This document shows, one piece after another, positions 58,410 to 64,000 of a DNA stretch of 64,000 nucleotides (positions within the stretch are counted from its first letter, which is position 1; every line of letters starts with the position of its first letter). The DNA comes from Caulobacter sp048541825 (lineage in GTDB: Bacteria > Pseudomonadota > Alphaproteobacteria > Caulobacterales > Caulobacteraceae): NCBI RefSeq assembly GCF_048541825.1, contig NZ_CP183332.1, positions 1,364,001 through 1,428,000 on the forward strand, in the 5' to 3' direction. The notes beneath the pieces are model-generated. The model did no database searches, had not been told where the DNA came from, and was given only the letters and a program-made list of their open reading frames with translations. A program made the position numbers and the translations under genes.

Positions 58410-59546
58410 CTAGACCGCCGCCTTTGCCTCAAACCACGGAACCAGCCGCCGCAGCGCCTCTTCGACCTCTGACGTCGAGACCGCGAAGCTGATCCGCATG
58501 AACCGGTGACCCTCGACCGGGTCGAAATCGATGCCGGGCGCCGTCGCCACGCCGGTGTCGGTCAGCAACTGCTGGCAGAACGCCATCGAGTCGTCGGTCA
58601 GGTGGCCGATGTCGGCCCAGATATAGAACGCCCCGTCCGGCGGCGCGATCTTGGCCAGGCCCAGGGCGGGCAGAGCGTCGAGCAGCAGCTGGCGGTTCCG
58701 GCGATAGACCTCGACATGGCCGTCGAGCTCCTCGTGGCAGTCCATGGCGATCAGACCGGCGTGCTGGCTCAGCGAGGGTGCGGTGAGGAACAGGTTGCCC
58801 ATATAGGCCCGCGCCCGGTGCACATGCTCCAGCGGCGACAGCAGCCAGCCCAGGCGCCAGCCCACCATGCTGAAATACTTGGAGAAACTGTTGACCACCA
58901 GGGCGCTCGGCTCGAACTCCAGCATCGAGCGGGCGGGGCCCACATAGGACAGGCCGTGATAGATCTCGTCGCTGACGATGCGTATGTTCCGTATACGGCA
59001 TATGTCCGCGATGGCGGCCATTTCGTCGTCGGCGATGACGGTGCCGGTCGGGTTGGCGGGGCTGGCCACGATGACGCCGGCCGGGGCGGGATCCAGCGCC
59101 GCCAGGTGCGCGGCGGTCAGCTGGTAGCGATCCTCTGGTCCGCAGGCGATCTCGACCGGGATCAGGTTCAGGGCCTTGAGCGTGTTGCGATAGGCCACAT
59201 AGCCGGGACGGGCCAGGGCCACGCGGTCGCCGGCCTCGAACGACGAGGCCAGGGCCATGACCAGGGCCGGCGAAGCGCCGCAGGTCAGGATGATCTGCTC
59301 GGGATCGACGTGCACGCCGTGCCTGTCGTCATAGTGCCGGGCGATGCGAGCCTTCAGCGCCGGGCTCTCCCAATAGCCCAGGCCGTCGGTGTCCAGCACA
59401 TGGTGGGCGCGTTCGATCGCGGCCTTGGGCGCGCCGGTCGAGGGCTGGCCGAACTCCATGTGGATCACCGAGCGGCCCTCGGCCTTGAGCTGGTGGGCCA
59501 GCCGGCTGATGGCGATGGCGTGGAACTGGTCGAGGTCGGGGCGCAT
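58410..59546 (-). CDS. PLP-dependent class I/II aminotransferase
   Basis: A 378-residue aminotransferase. The pattern HMEFGQPSTGAP, ILTCGASPALVMAL, ASPANPTGTVIADDEM and IVSDEIYHGLSY is standard. The PLP lysine is in NSFSKYFSMVGWRLGW (about residue 235). Substrate specificity (aspartate, aromatic or alanine/valine type) cannot be decided from sequence. It begins one base after the RNase R stop, so it is translated from the same transcript as rnr. The ATG at 59546 is clear. Confidence 0.9.
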   Translation of the reverse strand: MRPDLDQFHAIAISRLAHQLKAEGRSVIHMEFGQPSTGAPKAAIERAHHVLDTDGLGYWESPALKARIARHYDDRHGVHVDPEQIILTCGASPALVMALASSFEAGDRVALARPGYVAYRNTLKALNLIPVEIACGPEDRYQLTAAHLAALDPAPAGVIVASPANPTGTVIADDEMAAIADICRIRNIRIVSDEIYHGLSYVGPARSMLEFEPSALVVNSFSKYFSMVGWRLGWLLSPLEHVHRARAYMGNLFLTAPSLSQHAGLIAMDCHEELDGHVEVYRRNRQLLLDALPALGLAKIAPPDGAFYIWADIGHLTDDSMAFCQQLLTDTGVATAPGIDFDPVEGHRFMRISFAVSTSEVEEALRRLVPWFEAKAAV

Positions 59547-59547
59547 G

Positions 59548-61863
59548 CTAGCGCCGCTTGCCGCGCCGAACGCCCTTGGGCAATCCGCCGCGCGGCTTGA
59601 CGGCCGCCTGTCGCCGGGCCCCCAGCCGAGGCAAGGGCGCCTTGGGATCGGCCGGCAGCGGCTCGCTCAGCATCTCGAACAGCAGGCCGCCGGTCACCGG
59701 GGTGGCCTCGACCAGCTTGACCTCGACATTCAGGCCCAGCGGCCAGCGCTTGCCGGTACGCTCGCCGACCAGGGCATGCATGCGCTCGTCATGGACGAAG
59801 AACTCGGCGCCCAGGGACGAGATCGGGATCAGGCCGTCAGCGCCGGTCTCGTCCAGCTTCACGAACAGGCCAAAGCGGGTGACGCCGGTGATGCGGCCAT
59901 TGAAGGTCGCGCCCACCCGGTCGGACAGGAAGGCGGCGATATAGCGGTCGGTGGCGTCGCGCTCGGCCGCCATGGCCCGGCGCTCGGCGAAGGTGATGAC
60001 CTCGGCGGTGTCCTTGATCTGGCTGATGTCCTGATCGGTCAAACCATCGCTGCCCAGCCCCAGCGCCCGGATCAGGGCGCGGTGGACGATCAGGTCGGCA
60101 TAGCGGCGGATCGGGCTGGTGAAGTGGGCATATTTGGCCAGGTTCAGACCAAAATGGCCCAGATTGTCGGCGCTGTAGTGGGCCTGCATCTGGGTACGCA
60201 GCACCACCTCATTGATGATGGCGGCGTGCGGCCCGTCGCGGGTTTCGTCCAGCAGCTTGTTGAAGCGCGAGGTCTGCGGGGCCTCGCCCTTGTTCCATTT
60301 GATCTCCAGCGTCGCCAGGAACTCGGCCAGGTTCTGGACCTTCTCCTGGCTGGGCGTGTCGTGGACGCGATAGATCAGCGGCGTGCGCTTGGCTTCCAGG
60401 CTCTCGGCGGCCGAGACATTGGCCTGGATCATCATCTCCTCGATCAGCTTGTGGGCCTCGAGGCTGGCGCGGCGGTTGATCGAGGCGATCTCGCCTTCTT
60501 TGGTGATGACGATCTTGCGCTCGTCGCTCTCGATGCCCAGCGGCGAGCGGATCTCGCGGCCCTTGCCCATCAGGCGGAAGGCGGTCCACAGGGGTTTCAG
60601 GATCGGATCCAGCAGGGGCGGGGCCTTGTCGCCGTCCTGGCCGTCGGGCGGGATCACGCCGTCGATGGCGGCCTGGGCCTGCTCGTAGGACAGCTTGGCG
60701 GCTGAGCGCATCAGGCCGCGCACAAAGCGGTGGCTCTTCTTGCGACCGGCGCTGTCGAATACCATCCGCACCGCCAGGGTGGCGCGGTTCTCGCCTTCAC
60801 GCAGCGAGCACAGGCCGTTGGACAGCACCTCTGGCAGCATCGGTTCGACCCGGTCGGGGAAGTAGACGCTGTTGCCCTTCTCGCGGGCCTCGCGGTCCAG
60901 GGCCGAACCCGGACGCACATAGGCGGCGACATCGGCGATGGCCACCCAGACGATCCAGCCGTCCACATTGCTCGCGTCGGGATCGGGATGGGCATAGACG
61001 GCGTCGTCGTGGTCGCGGGCGTCGACGGGGTCGATGGTCACGAACGGCAGGTCGCGCAGGTCGTCGCGGCCCTCCAGGGTCGGCGGCTTGGCGGCGGCGG
61101 CCTCGGCTTCAGCCTCTTCGGAGAAGCCGGTCGGGATGCCATGGCTGTGGATGGCGATCAGCGAGGCGGCGCGCGGATGGTCCTCGCGGCCCACCACTTC
61201 CAGCACCTTGCCCTGCTTGGGGCCATAGCGGCCGGCGGCCGTGCCGACCTGGGCGATGACCAGATCGCCGTCCTTCAGGTCCTTGGCCTCCTGCTCGTTG
61301 AGGATCAGACTTTCCTTGGACTTGCGATCCACGGGCTCGACCCGGATCTCGCGGCGATGCCTGCGGATCACGCCCAGAATCTTGTGAGCGCTCTGGCCCA
61401 GCCTCTTGATCAGCCGGGCTTCCATCTCGCCGTTTTCGAGGCGCTCGAAGCGTACCAGAAGACGGTCGCCCATGCCCGGCGCGCCGCCGGCGTTCTCGTT
61501 GCGAGCCGGCGACAGGCGCACCAGCGGTGCGTCGTCGCCCGACTTGGTCAGCTTGACGAACATGTCGCCGTCGGCGTCGCGATCGACCACGTCGACCACG
61601 CCCACTGGCGGCAGCGAGCCGGCCTCGGCAAAGCCCTTGCGGCCGCGCTTGCCCAGGTCGCCCTGGGCTTCCAGTTCACGCAGCATTTCGCGCAGGGCGC
61701 GGCGATCGGCGCCCTTCAGACCAAAGTGGCGAGCGATGTCGGCCTTGCCGCTCTCCCCCGCGCCGCGCAGGAACGCCAGCAGGGTCTCACGATCCGGCAG
61801 GCCTTGCGGCGGCTTGGGAGCAGCGGGGAATTTTGAAGACTTGGGCGTGCGCGGTTTGACCAT
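59548..61863 (-). CDS. rnr: Ribonuclease R
   Basis: A 771-residue processive 3'-5' exoribonuclease of the RNB family, which degrades structured RNAs and works with ribosome quality control. An N-terminal winged-helix/cold-shock region (about 20-220) precedes the RNB core, with DARDHDDAVYAHPD carrying the metal-binding Asp residues, and an S1 domain near 620-700. A basic Arg/Lys-rich tail ends the protein. The ATG at 61863 (MVKPRTPKSSKF) is used; the frame is open to 61899. An aminotransferase gene follows one base after the stop. Confidence 0.95.
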   Translation of the reverse strand: MVKPRTPKSSKFPAAPKPPQGLPDRETLLAFLRGAGESGKADIARHFGLKGADRRALREMLRELEAQGDLGKRGRKGFAEAGSLPPVGVVDVVDRDADGDMFVKLTKSGDDAPLVRLSPARNENAGGAPGMGDRLLVRFERLENGEMEARLIKRLGQSAHKILGVIRRHRREIRVEPVDRKSKESLILNEQEAKDLKDGDLVIAQVGTAAGRYGPKQGKVLEVVGREDHPRAASLIAIHSHGIPTGFSEEAEAEAAAAKPPTLEGRDDLRDLPFVTIDPVDARDHDDAVYAHPDPDASNVDGWIVWVAIADVAAYVRPGSALDREAREKGNSVYFPDRVEPMLPEVLSNGLCSLREGENRATLAVRMVFDSAGRKKSHRFVRGLMRSAAKLSYEQAQAAIDGVIPPDGQDGDKAPPLLDPILKPLWTAFRLMGKGREIRSPLGIESDERKIVITKEGEIASINRRASLEAHKLIEEMMIQANVSAAESLEAKRTPLIYRVHDTPSQEKVQNLAEFLATLEIKWNKGEAPQTSRFNKLLDETRDGPHAAIINEVVLRTQMQAHYSADNLGHFGLNLAKYAHFTSPIRRYADLIVHRALIRALGLGSDGLTDQDISQIKDTAEVITFAERRAMAAERDATDRYIAAFLSDRVGATFNGRITGVTRFGLFVKLDETGADGLIPISSLGAEFFVHDERMHALVGERTGKRWPLGLNVEVKLVEATPVTGGLLFEMLSEPLPADPKAPLPRLGARRQAAVKPRGGLPKGVRRGKRR

Positions 61864-61981
61864 GTGCTGGGATAACCCGGCAGCGGGGCCAAAGGCCAAG
61901 GGAAAGACGCCAAAGTCGGCTGCGATTTCGCCTGCGCGCCCTCATCGGCCGGCCAGGGCGATCCAAACAGACGCCGACAGA

Positions 61982-62245
61982 CTATTTCGAATAGGTCACC
62001 CGGCATTCGCCCTCGATCGTCGTGTAGCGGCCATTGGCGGCGTCGACGAACGCGATCCGACCGCCCCGGTCATACTCGACCTTGCCGGTCGAGCGCCCGG
62101 CGAAGTTCTGCGTGCCATAGGTCCAGCAGACGATGTCCGCCGGCTTGTCGCTGAAGGTCGCATCACGACCGGCCCGCTTGCTGTCGGTGCAGGCGCCCAT
62201 GGCGACTGTCGCGAGGATGATCGAGGCGGTTACGGCAAGGCGCAT
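61982..62245 (-). CDS. Small lipoprotein, hypothetical
   Basis: An 87-residue protein with a lipobox-like signal (VAMGAC at about residues 14-19), so processing at Cys19 and lipid anchoring is expected. The mature part contains CWTYGTQNFAGRSTGKVEYD and TTIEGECRVTYSK, with two more Cys that could form a disulfide. No family is recognised. It lies between rnr and the Pro/Ala-rich protein on the same strand. Confidence 0.75.
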   Translation of the reverse strand: MRLAVTASIILATVAMGACTDSKRAGRDATFSDKPADIVCWTYGTQNFAGRSTGKVEYDRGGRIAFVDAANGRYTTIEGECRVTYSK

Positions 62246-62296
62246 TGGGAGGGTCTCACAGGCAAGGGCCCGACTGTCGGAGGAGGCGGTCGTTGA

Positions 62297-62662
62297 TCAG
62301 TACAGGTCTTCGATCGACCGCGGCGGCTGCTGGGCCGGCGGCGTGGTCGCAGCCGCTGGCGCGGCTTCCGACGGCGCGGGTGGGGCCTCGATCACCGCCG
62401 GCGGGGCTTCGGCCTCGGCGGTCTTGATCTCGACGGCCTTGACCTTGGGCTTTTCGGGCGGCGCCGGCACGTAGAGCGGGGCGGGAGCCGCGTCCCTGAC
62501 CGGCACACCCGACACCTCGGCCAGGGGCGCGGTCGAAGCGCTGGTGTTGGGCTTGCCGCCCTTCAACGCATTGGTCACGCCCATGGCGAAGCCCAGGACG
62601 CTGACCAGGATCAGGCCGGCGACCACGACGGTCAGGGGCAGGGGCCGTTCAAGCGACGTCAT
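62297..62662 (-). CDS. Single-pass membrane protein with Pro/Ala-rich tail
   Basis: A 121-residue protein with one membrane helix (about 8-30, LTVVVAGLILVSVLGFAMGV) and then a low-complexity Pro/Ala/Glu-rich tail (PAPPEKPKVKAVEI, PPAVIEAPPAPSEAAPAAA, QQPPRSIEDLY). The tail resembles the spacer of TonB-like or envelope-linking proteins, but no TonB or other C-terminal domain follows. The function is unknown. It is downstream of topA and upstream of the small lipoprotein. Confidence 0.7.
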   Translation of the reverse strand: MTSLERPLPLTVVVAGLILVSVLGFAMGVTNALKGGKPNTSASTAPLAEVSGVPVRDAAPAPLYVPAPPEKPKVKAVEIKTAEAEAPPAVIEAPPAPSEAAPAAATTPPAQQPPRSIEDLY

Positions 62663-62700
62663 GCCGGTAATCTAACCCCGGATCGCAAACATGGGTAGGG

Positions 62701-64000
62701 TCAGGTCCCCGTCTCGGTTGAAGCTTTTGCGGGCTTATTGGCGGCGGCCTTTTTAGGAGCCGCTTTCTTGGCTGCCGGCTTTTTGGCGGGCGCCTTTTTG
62801 GCTGGAGCCGCGCCGTCAGCGGCCGCCTTTGCCTTGGCCGGAGCCTTGGTCGCCGCCTTGGCCGGGGCCTTTTTGGCTGCGGCCTTCTTCACCGGCTTCT
62901 TGCCGCCGCCCTTGGCGACGCGTTCGGCCAGCAGGACCACGGCCTCGGCCAGGGTCATTGCGGCCGGATCAGCGCCCTTGGGCACATTGGCGTTGGTGTC
63001 GCCGTGCTTGATGTAGGGGCCAAAGCGCCCCGACAGCACCTTCACCGGCTTGCCGTCCTCGGGGTGGACGCCCAGATCGGCCAGGGCCGCTGCCTGTCCA
63101 CGCTGCGGACGCCCGCCGCCGGCCCGCTTGTCGGCCAGCAGGGCGACGGCGCGGTTCAGGCCGATGTCGAACACCTCTTCGGGGTTTTCCAGATTGGCGT
63201 AGGTGCCCTCGTGCAGCACGAAGGGCCCGAACCGGCCAAGGCCGGCGGTGATCTTCTTGCCGTCGTCGGGGTGCATCCCGACTTCGCGCGGCAGGGCCAG
63301 CAGGCGCAGGGCCTTTTCAAGATCGACGGCAGCCGGCAGCCAGCCCTTGGGCAGGCTGGATCGCTTGGGTTTGTCACCGCTCTCGGCGGCCGGCGGCTCT
63401 TCCACATAGGGGCCAAAGCGGCCGTTCTTCAGCCACACCGAGCGACCGGTCTCGGGATTGATCCCCAGGTCCTTGTCGGCGGCCTCGGCCTCGCCTTCGC
63501 CTTCAGCGGTGGCCAGCTGGCGGGTGAAGCGGCATTCGGGATAGTTGCTGCAGCCGATGAAGGCGCCGAATTTGCCGACCTTCAGCGACAGCATGCCCGT
63601 CCCGCAGGTGGGGCAGATGCGCGGATTGGAGCCGTCGCCCTTGTCGGGGAAGATGTGCGGGCCCAGGGCGTCGTTCAGCGCGTCCAGCACGTTGGTGACG
63701 CGCAGCTCGGCGATCTCGCCGACGGCGGCGGCGAAGTCTTTCCAGAAGTCGCGCAGGAACTGTTTCCAGTCCAGCTTGCCGTCCGACACCAGGTCCAGCT
63801 GTTCTTCGAGGCCGGCGGTGAAGTCGTATTCGACATAGCGGCGGAAGAACTGCTCCAGGAAGGCGGTGACCAGGCGGCCCTTGTCTTCCGGGATGAAGCG
63901 GTTCTTCTCCATCTTCACATATTCGCGGTCGCGCAGCACGGTCAGGACCGAGGCATAGGTCGACGGACGGCCGATCCCCAGCTCTTCCATCTTCTTGACC
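62701..64000 (-). CDS. topA: DNA topoisomerase I, C-terminal part (partial)
   Basis: The window holds the last 430-odd residues of type IA topoisomerase I; the start lies beyond position 64000. The visible part begins at KKMEELGIGRPSTYASVL, a core-domain motif, then has a zinc-ribbon Cys4 repeat (CPTCGTGMLSLKVGKFGAFIGCSNYPEC). Three Topo_C_Rpt-type repeats follow, with KNGRFGPYVEEP, GLGRFGPFVLHEG and LSGRFGPYIKHGDT. A Lys/Ala-rich disordered tail of about 75 residues ends the protein. It relaxes negative supercoils ahead of and behind transcription and replication. Confidence 0.95.
   Translation of the reverse strand, partial: VKKMEELGIGRPSTYASVLTVLRDREYVKMEKNRFIPEDKGRLVTAFLEQFFRRYVEYDFTAGLEEQLDLVSDGKLDWKQFLRDFWKDFAAAVGEIAELRVTNVLDALNDALGPHIFPDKGDGSNPRICPTCGTGMLSLKVGKFGAFIGCSNYPECRFTRQLATAEGEGEAEAADKDLGINPETGRSVWLKNGRFGPYVEEPPAAESGDKPKRSSLPKGWLPAAVDLEKALRLLALPREVGMHPDDGKKITAGLGRFGPFVLHEGTYANLENPEEVFDIGLNRAVALLADKRAGGGRPQRGQAAALADLGVHPEDGKPVKVLSGRFGPYIKHGDTNANVPKGADPAAMTLAEAVVLLAERVAKGGGKKPVKKAAAKKAPAKAATKAPAKAKAAADGAAPAKKAPAKKPAAKKAAPKKAAANKPAKASTETGT

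Overview
The window looks like a chromosomal segment of a Caulobacter species (Caulobacteraceae, Alphaproteobacteria). The DNA is GC-rich, genes are tightly packed, and several genes are hallmarks of the Caulobacter cell cycle: spmX (polar muramidase-like scaffold), mipZ (division-site ATPase), and the divK-pleD pair with a 4-base overlap. Alphaproteobacterial DUF families, a BLUF photoreceptor, a leucine-degradation cluster and a PHB-granule phasin agree with this. I see no prophage, insertion sequence, CRISPR array or rRNA operon. The window is essentially core chromosome with a few gene remnants and dispersed palindromic repeats.

Layout. 0-11 kb: the end of a GreA/GreB factor, an AlkA-like glycosylase, an HNH nuclease, small conserved proteins, a secreted M1 aminopeptidase, and a minus-strand run of three overlapping genes (YqaA/DedA-like, dsbB, coq7). 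Then come small hypotheticals, a membrane-anchored His-rich protein, a MarR regulator, a P1-family peptidase and tRNA-Leu(CAA). 11-20 kb: a TonB-dependent receptor, msrB, a YbjQ protein, a DJ-1/PfpI protein, a GlcG/HbpS-like secreted protein, a propionyl-CoA carboxylase alpha subunit, two DUF805 membrane proteins, lipB, a single-domain FliN homologue and tRNA-Leu(GAG). 20-33 kb: mgtE, spmX with a -24/-12 (sigma-54) promoter, then the leucine (Liu) pathway: isovaleryl-CoA dehydrogenase, both methylcrotonyl-CoA carboxylase subunits and an enoyl-CoA hydratase. A trans-aconitate methyltransferase, a patatin-type phospholipase and a GNAT acetyltransferase lie among them. 33-42 kb: panC, mipZ, a membrane DnaJ-domain protein, a DacF-like carboxypeptidase with SPOR domain, a phasin with a PhaR-like operator, a RidA-like protein, a GDPD phosphodiesterase and a FemAB-like acyltransferase. 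42-56 kb: a BLUF protein facing a MASE1-type hybrid histidine kinase, clpS-clpA, a zinc-ribbon DNA polymerase IV, a methyltransferase remnant, a ROK sugar kinase, divK-pleD, a PafA-type phosphatase and rpmG. 56-64 kb: a Nudix hydrolase, an M20 amidohydrolase, an aminotransferase, RNase R, two small envelope proteins and the 3' part of topA.

How genes work together. SpmX, DivK, PleD and MipZ belong to the circuit that couples stalked-pole identity, c-di-GMP signalling and FtsZ placement. ClpS/ClpA select and unfold substrates for ClpP. Ivd, Mcc and LiuC-type enzymes carry leucine carbon toward acetyl-CoA and acetoacetate, and Pcc handles propionyl-CoA. Several genes of fewer than 60 codons are included: rpmG, a 55-aa and a 29-aa membrane peptide, and a 22-codon ORF behind a near-perfect Shine-Dalgarno sequence and ahead of an intrinsic terminator. 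I found no clearly new multi-gene system. The best leads are that two-small-gene unit (24.5-25.0 kb), the promoter and operator sites at spmX and phasin, the pair of ~110-bp mosaic palindromic repeats, and the gene remnants.
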